This document shows positions 6,389-13,327 of a DNA stretch of 14,148 bases, one piece after another. Where the stretch lies: assembly GCA_027371625.1 (NCBI GenBank), contig DAHXMQ010000335.1, positions 1-14,148 on the forward strand, given 5' to 3'. Position numbers and translations under genes: made by a program. The notes under the pieces are model-generated. The model was not told the origin of the DNA. It was given only the letters and a program-made list of their open reading frames with translations, and did no database searches. Positions within the stretch are counted from its first letter, which is position 1; the number at the start of each line of letters is the position of its first letter. Source of the DNA: Candidatus Methanoperedentaceae archaeon (GTDB taxonomy: Archaea > Halobacteriota > Methanosarcinia > Methanosarcinales > Methanoperedenaceae).

Positions 6389-7042
6389 CTATCTCCCGAA
6401 CCGGCGCTGGCGCTTCTGGAAGTCCCTTATGACTCTGAGGAAATCAACCTTCCTGAAATCAAGCCAGTTGACATCGGTAAAATATAGCTCCGAATAGACG
6501 GACTGCCAGATGAGGAAATCGGTCAGTCTCTTGCCTCCCGCGCGTATTACAATATCAGGCTCGGATTTGAACAGGAGATAGGATTCGATTACTTCTTCGT
6601 TGATATCCTCGGGGTTCAGCTTTCCGTTTTCCACCTGTGCCATTATTTCCTTGATCGACCTCGTCAGTTCATATTTTCCGCTGTATCCAAGAGAAATATC
6701 AAGAGCCATTCCTTCGCCGGCATGTTTTTTTATTCCTTTATCGCCGCGTGTGATTACGTTAATATTAGGAGTTATGCCGCAAAGTGCGAATGGTATTTCA
6801 GCGGACAATTTACTGCATATTTTTTTGCTAAGCTCTGCATCCACCTCGATTATACTTATGTATATCGTAACGGCATTTGCTCCAATTTCCTTACACCATG
6901 CAGCGAAAGAATTCAGTTTATCATAATTGTTATCCGCGAGCACATCGCTTTCTGCTATGGCAAGGACGATGTATTTCGGCACATCCTGTTTTTTTATTGC
7001 GTCCTTGAGTTTCCATTCGTATAATGCTGATATCAAGCCCAT
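6389..7042 (-). CDS. cis-Prenyltransferase partner subunit, NgBR/Nus1-like (catalytic motif lost)
   Basis: This 217-residue UppS homologue keeps the C-terminal half: IVIRAGGKRLTDFLIWQ, SELYFTDVNWLDF and DFLRVIRDFQKRQ. At the place of the catalytic DGNRR motif it has IVLAIAESDVLADNNYDKL, so the essential Asp and the Arg pair are gone. The last residues are RRFGR, which contain the C-terminal RxG motif that non-catalytic NgBR/Nus1 subunits donate to the active site of their partner. Heteromeric cis-prenyltransferases have been described in archaea such as Methanosarcina and Archaeoglobus. The gene is tail to tail with the catalytic homologue: the two stop codons abut (6386-6388 and 6389-6391). 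I infer that the two products form one enzyme. Confidence 0.88.
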   Translation of the reverse strand: MGLISALYEWKLKDAIKKQDVPKYIVLAIAESDVLADNNYDKLNSFAAWCKEIGANAVTIYISIIEVDAELSKKICSKLSAEIPFALCGITPNINVITRGDKGIKKHAGEGMALDISLGYSGKYELTRSIKEIMAQVENGKLNPEDINEEVIESYLLFKSEPDIVIRAGGKRLTDFLIWQSVYSELYFTDVNWLDFRKVDFLRVIRDFQKRQRRFGR

Positions 7043-7100
7043 TGCGGAATCGTCAATAACATTTTAACATAAGAATTTAACTGTTCAACCTCGACAGTTT

Positions 7101-8873
7101 TCATTGTTTACAAAATTTTTTTAGCCTGAAAAAGAAAGTGCTTCCCTTTCCAGGCGTGCTCTCCACGTATATTTCACTTCCATGTGCTCTGACAATTCCG
7201 TATGCTATTGAAAGCCCAAGACCGCTGCCACCAGTTTTTCTCCGGGATGAGCTATCAACCTGATAGAACTTATCAAATATCTTGATCAATTTATCTTTCT
7301 CAATCCCGATGCCGGTATCCTTTACCCTGATCTCTATGCTGTCATCCATTTTTTTCGCTGATAGAAGGATTTTACCCCCATCCGGGGTAAATTTCAATGC
7401 ATTCCCGAGGAGATTATTCAAAACTATGACAAGCTTTTCCCTATCAGCATAAACCGAAGGGAGCATATCTGGAATATCCCTTGAAATAGTACTCCTTTTT
7501 TTCAGGGCAGGCTGTTCCATATTTTCAAGAGCTATGTCCGCCACTTCATGAAAATCAACCTCTTCAAATTGGAACTCCATCTTGCCGGCTTCTATCTTTG
7601 AAAGGTCGAGGATATCGTTGATCATGTGTGTCTGGCGATCGATGTTCCTGATTATATTCGCAAGCATTTCTTTTTGGACCTTGGTATCTGTGTTCCCCTC
7701 AGATTCGAGAAATTCAGCAGAAGTTCTTATCGCGGAAAGAGGCGTCTTGAGTTCATGTGAAACCAGGGAGATGAAGTCTGATTTCAGCCTGTCAAGTTCC
7801 GTTAATTTTACGTTTGCATTTTGTAGAAGTTCATTGGAATTCTTAAGTTCGCTTGTTTTTTTAGCAACTTCAATTTCCAGAGATTTATTCCAACCTGAGA
7901 GTAAAATTATAATCGAAAGACTGCCCAGCAAAATAAATCCAATAGCCACGCCTATAAACAAGCCCTGCTTTACATACACCGAGTATATCAACGCCCCAAC
8001 TTCGGATTCCGAGGAAGTCACAGCTATAGACCACTGCTGGTCACGCCACCGAATAGGAGAATACGCTATCAACTTCTTATCGGATTTATTCCCCTCGAAA
8101 TAATAACCTGTGCCCTCTTCACCATTAATCTGTTCGTGAAGTATCTGTCGCAGGAGCGGATTGGTATCGTTCAAAAAGGTAAGATAATTTTCACCGACCA
8201 GATATTTTTCAGAACTATCATACAATACCATACCATTTTTATCTATCAGATAAATCCCTGAGGAATCATCATTTTTCAAAAACCGATTTGAAATGTCTTC
8301 TATCTTGATGATTGCAAGAACCATTCCTTTGAATTCTCCATCTTTATACACGGGTGTCCAGATAAAAGAGCCCAGCCCTCCCTCAAGCAAGGTCATAGGA
8401 CTTGAGATATAAGTTTCCTTGTTCTTCATGGCTCTCTCAAAATCCTCTGATATTGGTTCATTTCTAGGATTCCCCTGATTATAAATATCATATCCGAATG
8501 GTGTATTTTCTTCTGGATATCCTATGGTCACTATTCCACTTTTATTAACAAACTCAAGCACATATATACCGTTTGTTGAATTGTAAACGTTCTTGAATGC
8601 AGAGATTATCCTGTCAGGCGGCGGAGCGTCAGAGATACTATTTGCCAGTATCTCGATGTTTATTGTCCTTTCGTTCAGAAAATTCTCTATCCCTGTGGAC
8701 ATTTGCCTTGAGAGCAGTAGTTGTTGGTCGGTAAACTGTTTTTGGACGATATTCTTGACTTCATTATTTGCCCTGATTCCCAGAACTGTGATGAATGTTA
8801 CCACTATTATGCAGAGAAATATGATTGCGAGCAAACTCCATCTATTGTTCCTGGAGATATATTTTTGGAACAT
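7101..8873 (-). CDS. Membrane sensor histidine kinase with double Cache/CHASE-like extracellular domain
   Basis: The 590-residue kinase has a first membrane segment at about 13-34, an extracellular sensor of about 270 residues, and a second segment (GVAIGFILLGSLSIIILLSG, near 306-328). A short coiled coil (EVAKKTSELKNSNELLQNAN), HisKA and HATPase_c then follow. The phosphorylated residue is His373 in SHELKTPLSA. The ATP-binding boxes are NNLLGNALKFTPDGG, VKDTGIGI, FDKFYQVD and GGSGLGLSI. The sensor includes GYPEENTPFGYDIYN and SSPMTLLEGGLGSFIWTPVY, which resemble CHASE domains; a dCache_1 assignment is the main alternative, and both have PAS-like folds. The ligand is unknown. It is the last gene of a three-gene operon, 32 bases after the response regulator. 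Confidence 0.93.
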   Translation of the reverse strand: MFQKYISRNNRWSLLAIIFLCIIVVTFITVLGIRANNEVKNIVQKQFTDQQLLLSRQMSTGIENFLNERTINIEILANSISDAPPPDRIISAFKNVYNSTNGIYVLEFVNKSGIVTIGYPEENTPFGYDIYNQGNPRNEPISEDFERAMKNKETYISSPMTLLEGGLGSFIWTPVYKDGEFKGMVLAIIKIEDISNRFLKNDDSSGIYLIDKNGMVLYDSSEKYLVGENYLTFLNDTNPLLRQILHEQINGEEGTGYYFEGNKSDKKLIAYSPIRWRDQQWSIAVTSSESEVGALIYSVYVKQGLFIGVAIGFILLGSLSIIILLSGWNKSLEIEVAKKTSELKNSNELLQNANVKLTELDRLKSDFISLVSHELKTPLSAIRTSAEFLESEGNTDTKVQKEMLANIIRNIDRQTHMINDILDLSKIEAGKMEFQFEEVDFHEVADIALENMEQPALKKRSTISRDIPDMLPSVYADREKLVIVLNNLLGNALKFTPDGGKILLSAKKMDDSIEIRVKDTGIGIEKDKLIKIFDKFYQVDSSSRRKTGGSGLGLSIAYGIVRAHGSEIYVESTPGKGSTFFFRLKKFCKQ

Positions 8874-8905
8874 TCAAATATTGTATTTCCCTAATCACAC
8901 AATTT

Positions 8906-9418
8906 TTAAATCCTTGCTCTCCTGAGCACGCTTTTTATTCGTGCCTTTAGTTCATTGAGATTGAATGGTTTTGTTACGTAATCATCCGCCCCAATCTCCA
9001 AGCCTTTTATCTTGTCTCTGATTTCATCCTTCGCTGTTAACATTATAATCGGGATATTCCTGGTAATCTCATCCTTTTTCAGCCGGCTGCATACCTCAAT
9101 GCCATCCATCCCGGGCATCATGAGATCCAGGATTATCAATTCAGGTATCTCATCCTTTGCTTTCTTTATTCCTTCAAAGCCATCATAGGCTTCGGCGACA
9201 ACGTAACCTTCGGCTTCCATGGATCTTTTCAATGGGAGAAGTGTATCCATTTCATCATCCACTATCAATATCTTTTGTCTGGTATCGGAAAAAGCCCTGA
9301 TTCTTGCTTCAACCTCTTCTTCCGGGATTCCAAGTTTCCTGGATATCTCTGAATTGGATATGTTTTCATCGTGTTTTATCAATTCGATGATTTTACTATC
9401 TATAGTATCCTTTTTCAT
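8906..9418 (-). CDS. Response regulator with N-terminal HTH and C-terminal receiver domain
   Basis: In this 170-residue protein, residues 1-45 form a helix-turn-helix of AsnC/Lrp type (IIELIKHDENISNSEISRKL, then GIPEEEVEARIRAF). Residues 49-168 are a complete receiver: acidic pair Asp54/Asp55, phospho-acceptor Asp98 in IILDLMMPGMDG, Thr128 and Lys150 (TKPF). The order HTH then receiver is the reverse of the common bacterial layout. The usual archaeal receiver proteins have no DNA-binding part at all, so this one may act directly on promoters. Its ATG overlaps the TGA of the upstream regulator gene (ATGA, 9415-9418), which indicates translational coupling. The kinase at 7101-8873 is its evident partner. 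Confidence 0.9.
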   Translation of the reverse strand: MKKDTIDSKIIELIKHDENISNSEISRKLGIPEEEVEARIRAFSDTRQKILIVDDEMDTLLPLKRSMEAEGYVVAEAYDGFEGIKKAKDEIPELIILDLMMPGMDGIEVCSRLKKDEITRNIPIIMLTAKDEIRDKIKGLEIGADDYVTKPFNLNELKARIKSVLRRARI

Positions 9419-9705
9419 TTGCTGTCACCCATCTTATTATTCAATTCATAATAAAACTTCATCACCAGTTTTGTAATTTCATTTTCTTCATCGAGAGTGA
9501 AAGTCCGTATCTGTTTACCCAGTTTCTTCTCTATTATCATTTTATTCTCCAGCAGGGGTTCTATCACCCTTGCCACACTGGAATGGGATAATCCGGTTCC
9601 TTCGGCTATCCCGGAGAGATATGTTGTCTCTCCTTTGTTATTTATCAGATACTCTAAGACGGAAAGCTGAGCGGTTTTCCCGAATAATTTTTCGAAGGGA
9701 GTCAT
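9415..9705 (-). CDS. Winged-helix transcriptional regulator, first gene of the two-component operon
   Basis: The 96-residue protein has a MarR/ArsR-type winged helix. LSVLEYLINNKGETTYLSGIA leads into the recognition region GLSHSSVARVIEPLLEN (about 37-53), followed by a wing (MIIEKKLGKQIRTFTLDEE) and a C-terminal helix suited to dimer formation. No sensor domain or cysteine is present, so it may take its signal by protein contact or through the overlapping response regulator. The ATG at 9705 is preceded about 30 bases upstream by a TATA-like AATATATTTAA (minus strand, 9729-9739), giving a near-leaderless mRNA. Three repeated elements lie just upstream (9753-9823) and are likely binding sites for this protein or for the response regulator. 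Confidence 0.85.
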   Translation of the reverse strand: MTPFEKLFGKTAQLSVLEYLINNKGETTYLSGIAEGTGLSHSSVARVIEPLLENKMIIEKKLGKQIRTFTLDEENEITKLVMKFYYELNNKMGDSK

Positions 9706-9728
9706 ATATGTTAAATTTGATTATTTAC

Positions 9729-9739
9729 TTAAATATATT
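9729..9739 (-). promoter_or_regulatory. Probable TATA box of the regulator/two-component operon
   Basis: On the minus strand the sequence reads AATATATTTAA, centred about 29 bases before the ATG at 9705. That is the usual TATA-to-start distance for a leaderless archaeal message. No ribosome-binding site precedes the ATG, which agrees with this. Confidence 0.5.
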
Positions 9740-9752
9740 ACTGATTATACTC

Positions 9753-9823
9753 AAGCTTGACTATTAATAGAAAAGATTAAGTATTAAACTTGCTTATTAA
9801 AGATTAAACTTGTCTATTATTAG
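9753..9823. repeat. Three copies of an 18-bp element in the divergent promoter region, candidate operator
   Basis: Copy A is AAGCTTGACTATTAATAG (9753-9770), copy B AAACTTGCTTATTAAAG (9786-9802), copy C AAACTTGTCTATTATTAG (9806-9823). A and C agree at 15 of 18 positions; B agrees with A at 14 of 18 with one gap. Copy A contains the perfect palindrome CTATTAATAG and copy C the dyad GTCTA/TAGAC around four bases, as expected for a dimeric regulator. The start-to-start spacings are 33 and 20 bases. The sites lie upstream of the regulator operon's TATA box and over the likely promoter of the secreted-protein gene; copy B could itself contain that gene's TATA box. Confidence 0.65.
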
Positions 9824-9853
9824 ACGGGTTTGAAAATAATATAGGAGGAAAAT

Positions 9854-11110
9854 ATGAGTAAATATGCAAGTATAGTGATAGCAATCCTTGTCCTTGGCAT
9901 GTTCACAGGAATAGAAGCTGGCAATGTGGCTCAGGCTCAGGATGTAGTCGTTCAGGAGGTAGGGGCTCCTGTAATGCCGCCGGCAGACCAGATAGGAAAC
10001 ATCACTAAGATCGATATCTCGCCGCAATATGGCAATTTCAGATTGCAGCCTGGCGAGAGCAAGGAAATAACAGTAACGATAAGGAACAAGGAGAAAAATG
10101 CAGTTAGTGTCAAGCCAAATACCGTGATATTACCATACGGCGGGTACATGGTGGACGCAGGCTGGATAACAGTCAAACCAGGCAGTGCGGATATACCTGC
10201 CGGAGGCAGCCAGAAATTTACAATAAAGGCAGAAATTCCAAAAGATGCATCCATAGGAAGTTCCAGTCTCCAGATTGCCTTTACCAATGAAACAATCCCA
10301 ACGCCATATCCGCAGCCATTCCCCAATTATATCCATGCCTTCCAGTTCTCAGTCGATGTCTGGATGCCGCCAAAGCTCCAGATAATGATGCCCTATATAA
10401 GCGACCAGCTTGAGGCAGGGAAGGAATACGATTACGAGATAAAGCTGAAAAATACAGGAGACCAGGCGATAGGGATCAGTCCAAAGCTGGGCAGTGATGA
10501 TATGTACTACGGCGGTCCCTACGGCATGATGGCACCTGCCCTGACCGAGGATTCGATAACCATAACAGCACCAACGAGCATTGCAGCCGGCGCAACTGAT
10601 GCGGTGAAAATCCATGTCAGGGTGCCTGCTGATGCCAAAGGTTACTACAACGGTTATATAGATCTGGGAATAGACGACCCATCTGTCAGGGAATGGGAAG
10701 GAAGAGTACAGCTTAACTTCAATATCTGGACGCAGCCAACGGGGGCTTTTGTCAGAAGTTTCAACCTGACCGAGGCAGCTCCTATTACAGTGGAGGTCAG
10801 CTCAAACAACTACTACTATGGCTATCCTTATGCAAAAGGAACAAATGCAAAGGCACCATCGTTTGAGACAAGCCTTGAAGGTCCTGGAGGGAAGGCTCCG
10901 CTTACTGTCAACAAGACCGTAATAAGAGGGAACGTAAACATGGGAGGCGACAGACCGCCGTGGGAGATGGACAGTGCGTCCATATACCAGGAGATGGGAG
11001 TCCAGTATGTAGTTACATATAAAACTGATGGTACACCCGGAGAATGGAAGCTTTCTGTGCTGCCCAGGAATACGCAGGGGTTTGATTACTCCATAACGAT
11101 TGGAGGGTAA
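9854..11110 (+). CDS. Secreted beta-sandwich protein, probable cell-surface protein
   Basis: The 418-residue protein starts with a signal peptide (SIVIAILVLGMFTGIEA, with likely cleavage after AEA-type or AQA residues near 22-29). There is no membrane anchor at the C-terminus. Two tandem immunoglobulin-like units are suggested by NFRLQPGESKEITVTIRNKE and later YDYEIKLKNTGDQAIGIS; each has the PGES/AG-then-KNTG pattern of extracellular NEW3/COG1470-type domains. Two loops are rich in Tyr and Gly (DMYYGGPYGMM and NNYYYGYPYAKG). Four N-glycosylation sequons (NIT, NET, NLT, NKT) fit an archaeal surface protein. A strong ribosome-binding site (GGAGG, 9844-9848) sits 5 bases before the ATG, unlike most genes here, so high expression is plausible. 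The exact role is unknown. It is divergent from the two-component operon and is a likely target of it. Confidence 0.8.
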   Translation: MSKYASIVIAILVLGMFTGIEAGNVAQAQDVVVQEVGAPVMPPADQIGNITKIDISPQYGNFRLQPGESKEITVTIRNKEKNAVSVKPNTVILPYGGYMVDAGWITVKPGSADIPAGGSQKFTIKAEIPKDASIGSSSLQIAFTNETIPTPYPQPFPNYIHAFQFSVDVWMPPKLQIMMPYISDQLEAGKEYDYEIKLKNTGDQAIGISPKLGSDDMYYGGPYGMMAPALTEDSITITAPTSIAAGATDAVKIHVRVPADAKGYYNGYIDLGIDDPSVREWEGRVQLNFNIWTQPTGAFVRSFNLTEAAPITVEVSSNNYYYGYPYAKGTNAKAPSFETSLEGPGGKAPLTVNKTVIRGNVNMGGDRPPWEMDSASIYQEMGVQYVVTYKTDGTPGEWKLSVLPRNTQGFDYSITIGG

Positions 11111-11129
11111 ACCTCTCCTTTTTCTATTC

Positions 11130-11152
11130 CTGTTTGTCTTAAAACAGATTTT
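11130..11152 (+). terminator. Weak stem-loop followed by T-run after the secreted-protein gene
   Basis: CTGTTT (11130-11135) pairs with AAACAG (11142-11147) around a 6-base loop, followed by ATTTTT. A pyrimidine-rich stretch (ACCTCTCCTTTTTCTATTCC, 11111-11130) precedes it. Archaeal termination often needs only the T-rich part. The stem is short, so some transcription may continue into the next gene. Confidence 0.3.
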
Positions 11153-11175
11153 TGGAAAAAAAGGATGATGGAGTC

Positions 11176-11760
11176 ATGAATACGAAGATAACACTTGTAA
11201 TCGGAATTATAATATTAACCCTCGGCATCGGGCTCAGCTTAAGCCAGAAACAGCCGGATGTAAAGCCTTCATGGGTGCAACAGGTGCTATGGCAGGATAA
11301 GCCTCCTGATAATGCAAAGATAGAAGAACTGCTGTGGACAGAAATAACCCCGTATAGAACAGAATATGAAATGGTAAACATAAGTTCCGATACCACGAGC
11401 GAAGGACTTCGTCTGAAAGTGGTGGCTACTTCAAAAGAGACAGATAAACAGGATATCTATGATTTCATGTATGATGGCAAGGAATTACTCCTGACTGGCT
11501 ATCTCCTTGAGGCTATACCTTCGCAATATAGGAACGATGCAATCGCTATCGCTATCGGGAACCAGGAAGTCGCAGCTTCAGTTGCCGGTGCCGGCGCTCC
11601 GACCGTAAGGCGGATCCTGCCGAAGACTTCTGAAAGATTCTATGCCCCAAAAACGCTGCTGAGTGTAACATGGGAAGGGGTTTCTGCGCTTGTAGATCCC
11701 GATGAGCGAACGGTAGTGCAGGTCTGGAAGGCTGGAGCACAGCAAGGTGCAAAGAAATGA
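11176..11760 (+). CDS. Membrane-anchored extracytoplasmic protein of unknown function
   Basis: From the ATG at 11176 the protein has 194 residues. A signal-anchor (ITLVIGIIILTLGIGLSL, about 5-22) is followed by a soluble outer domain. I prefer this start to the in-frame TTG at 11152, because the N-terminus then begins right before the membrane segment and GGAG lies just upstream. The domain has alternating strands (LRLKVVATSKETDKQDIYDF, LLSVTWEGVSALVDPDERTV) and no cysteines or catalytic motif that I recognise. One sequon (NIS) is present. It lies 65 bases after the secreted-protein gene on the same strand, so the two may be co-expressed and act together at the cell surface. I do not recognise the family. 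Confidence 0.7.
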   Translation: MNTKITLVIGIIILTLGIGLSLSQKQPDVKPSWVQQVLWQDKPPDNAKIEELLWTEITPYRTEYEMVNISSDTTSEGLRLKVVATSKETDKQDIYDFMYDGKELLLTGYLLEAIPSQYRNDAIAIAIGNQEVAASVAGAGAPTVRRILPKTSERFYAPKTLLSVTWEGVSALVDPDERTVVQVWKAGAQQGAKK

Positions 11761-11843
11761 ATAAAGCTGGGTCTGGTATTGGGAGTGCGCAGGAAGGGAT
11801 AGAGACCATGGCTACATCTTTTTTCATAATTTCAAGGAACTCT

Positions 11844-12128
11844 CTATCGTATCTCTCTCACTCCCCCCTTCCTCACCCTCTCCACCTCCTCCTTCCCCGG
11901 AATCCTCAGTACAAAACTCCCGTGGCAGGGCTTGACATAAGGAAGAATAACATCCTCGCCCTCTATTGCAATCGGAATCGGAGGAACCCCTATCAGATAA
12001 TTATCAAAAATCTTGGCGCCGCTGTCAGCGCTGGCATGAATAGACGCATGTAACAAATGGCTTTCCTTTAAGCCAGGGCGCTCTCGCTCCTCACACTGGG
12101 CAAAAAAATAGTCCATGTCGATGTGGAG
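11844..12128 (-). pseudogene. Chimeric remnant: first residues of DNA polymerase IV (DinB) joined to an unrelated C-terminus
   Basis: Minus-strand bases 12128 to about 12063 encode LHIDMDYFFAQCEERERPGLK, a near-perfect copy of the DinB/Pol IV start (hVDMDYFFAqcEER), including the first metal-binding Asp. DinB should continue with the KPVVV strand. Instead the frame runs into SHLLHASIHASADSGAKIFD and GVPPIPIAIEGEDVILPYVK, then ends as PCHGSFVLRIPGKEEVERVRK before the stop at 11844. I cannot name this second part; it is like the end of a small archaeal protein. The usual DinB start codon is lost. Immediately upstream the DNA belongs to the small gene at 12139, read the other way. An internal ATG at 12116 could still allow a 90-residue product. 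Read as a deletion fusion of two genes, by the same kind of event seen in the AlaRS remnant. Confidence 0.65.
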
Positions 12129-12138
12129 GAGGAAGTCG

Positions 12139-12288
12139 ATGAAGCAGGATATTCATGAACTCCGACCCGAATACGTCAAAAAGCTGCAGGAAATAGAACA
12201 AAAAGGCAGATTTCTTTCTTTTAAAAACATTAACGAACTGAGAAAATCCATAGAGTCCGAGCAGGCATGGGGATTGCCGTTCAACTGA
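12139..12288 (+). CDS. Small RelB-like antitoxin, apparently without its toxin
   Basis: This 49-residue reading frame gives MKQDIHELRPEYVKKLQEIE, then QKGRFLSFKNINELRKSIES and a short tail. The ELRPEYVKKLQEIE-x-GRF-x-F-x-x-I-x-ELR pattern is the toxin-wrapping part of small archaeal RelB-type antitoxins. AGGAGG at 12127-12132 is 6 bases before the ATG at 12139, which decides the start against in-frame ATGs at 12115 and 12121. A RelE toxin would normally follow directly, but the next gene (12304-12933) is convergent and is an MNT nucleotidyltransferase. The gene is therefore an orphan or the remains of a broken pair. Its 5' end abuts the DinB fragment on the other strand. Confidence 0.6.
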   Translation: MKQDIHELRPEYVKKLQEIEQKGRFLSFKNINELRKSIESEQAWGLPFN

Positions 12289-12303
12289 CAAAGTTTACCA
12301 GAC

Positions 12304-12933
12304 TCAGAGCTGTTCCGCCCAGATTTCAATAATTTTGTGATTTATACCATAATTTTTGATAAAATCCAGCATTTTCTCCTTTTGTTCGGCTGGAACTGCA
12401 ATGACGCTTTGCTTTATCTTTTTCCCAGATAATCCTTCCAAAACGCCTTTTGATTCAATTATTTTCTCTCCAACCTTCTGATGATAACCATAAAGTTTTC
12501 TCCAGATCTTGATTTTTCTGCTTCTTTCCATTTTGCTAAAATCCAGGATAAACAGGAGATAATATTTTACATCCTTCGGCAATCTCTCATATTTCCCATA
12601 AAGAAGAATGCCGCTTGTAATAATACTTCTGTGAAGTTCCCAGCGTTCAAGTTGCCCTGTTTTTACGGAAATGGAATTCTCCAATCCGCGAAGCTTCCAT
12701 TTTTCATGTGTTTCCGATTTTTCAAACGTAGAAAGCAGTTTTACTACTGTATTTTTGACCGCAGCTCTGCCTTTTTCCGCGTCTACAAATATATCTATGT
12801 CGCTTTCGCTGTCAAAATCCCCACGCGCAACTGAGCCGAAGAGTATTATGTTTTTTATGTCTTCCGCTATACTGGATTTCAGCAGGAAAGAGGAGAAGTC
12901 CATCGCATAAGCAATTAGCTCGTACCTATTCAT
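12304..12933 (-). CDS. MNT-type nucleotidyltransferase, partner of the HEPN gene upstream
   Basis: Residues 29-51 hold the minimal nucleotidyltransferase signature: ILFGSVARGDFDSESDIDIF, with the GS motif and DxD metal ligands. In MntA/HepT systems this protein modifies the HEPN toxin with AMP and so acts as antitoxin. At 209 residues it is longer than the minimal MNT (~100-140). The extension includes LERWELHRSIITSGILLYGK, then WRKLYGYHQKVGEKIIESKG and a last region SVIAVPAEQKEKMLDFIKNY, a layout I have seen in thermococcal and other archaeal COG1708-like proteins. The ATG at 12933 overlaps the last 8 bases of the HEPN gene, so translation is coupled. Confidence 0.85.
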   Translation of the reverse strand: MNRYELIAYAMDFSSFLLKSSIAEDIKNIILFGSVARGDFDSESDIDIFVDAEKGRAAVKNTVVKLLSTFEKSETHEKWKLRGLENSISVKTGQLERWELHRSIITSGILLYGKYERLPKDVKYYLLFILDFSKMERSRKIKIWRKLYGYHQKVGEKIIESKGVLEGLSGKKIKQSVIAVPAEQKEKMLDFIKNYGINHKIIEIWAEQL

Positions 12934-13318
12934 CCATCATCCCCCGAAGAATGCTTTCAATTTCGTTAAATATCACGATTATTTCCTTTATGTTTTCTTT
13001 TGGTTTCGGCGCGCCGTATGCAAGAATTTCGCTTGTATTTTCCAGAGCAACCATCATTTTCAATAGCATATCTTTGTTCTCAAAATCAGGCAGTTTCTCC
13101 GAGACTTTTTCCGACTTGAACCACCTGTGGTTGAGCTGGAAGCCCTCATCAACAAGCTTTTTTCTGTGGAGGTATGCGGAGAGGAGTTCGACCATTGCGC
13201 GGGAGGCGTTGAGCGCCACAGTCCTTTGCGATTTTTCCAGACCGCGGATTTCAAGCGCCCATGAGAATATGTTGTCCTTGTATTCCTGATACGCTTTCAG
13301 ATGGTCCTCCGCTTTCAT
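12926..13318 (-). CDS. HEPN-domain protein, probable toxin half of an MNT/HEPN module
   Basis: From the ATG at 13318 this is a 130-residue, nearly all-helical protein (MKAEDHLKAYQEYKDNIFSW, then LNASRAMVELLSAYLHRKK and LVDEGFQLNHRWFKSEKV). Topology and the overlapping MNT gene support HEPN. The catalytic RX4-6H motif of RNase HEPN toxins is not found; the region where it would lie reads ENTSEILAYGAPKP. It may be a non-RNase HEPN or belong to a subfamily with other key residues. The longer frame reaching 13507 is rejected because its extra 63 residues run through the promoter and operator repeats. A TATA box at 13340-13349 is 25 bases upstream, so the mRNA is leaderless. Confidence 0.75.
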   Translation of the reverse strand: MKAEDHLKAYQEYKDNIFSWALEIRGLEKSQRTVALNASRAMVELLSAYLHRKKLVDEGFQLNHRWFKSEKVSEKLPDFENKDMLLKMMVALENTSEILAYGAPKPKENIKEIIVIFNEIESILRGMMDE

Positions 13319-13327
13319 GGCAGTTGT

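Noticed and set aside
7582..8103. Plus-strand frame of 173 codons within the kinase gene
   Set aside because: It is a reverse-strand shadow of HisKA and the second membrane segment; the kinase frame carries all catalytic motifs.
11757..12053. Plus-strand frame of 98 codons overlapping the end of the membrane-anchored protein gene
   Set aside because: It runs antisense to the DinB-fusion remnant, which has protein-like sequence. Its own translation is Ser/Pro-rich without structure, and the ATGA overlap at its start is probably chance.
12091..12291. Minus-strand frame of 66 codons
   Set aside because: It is opposite the small RelB-like gene, which has a good ribosome-binding site and a recognisable pattern.
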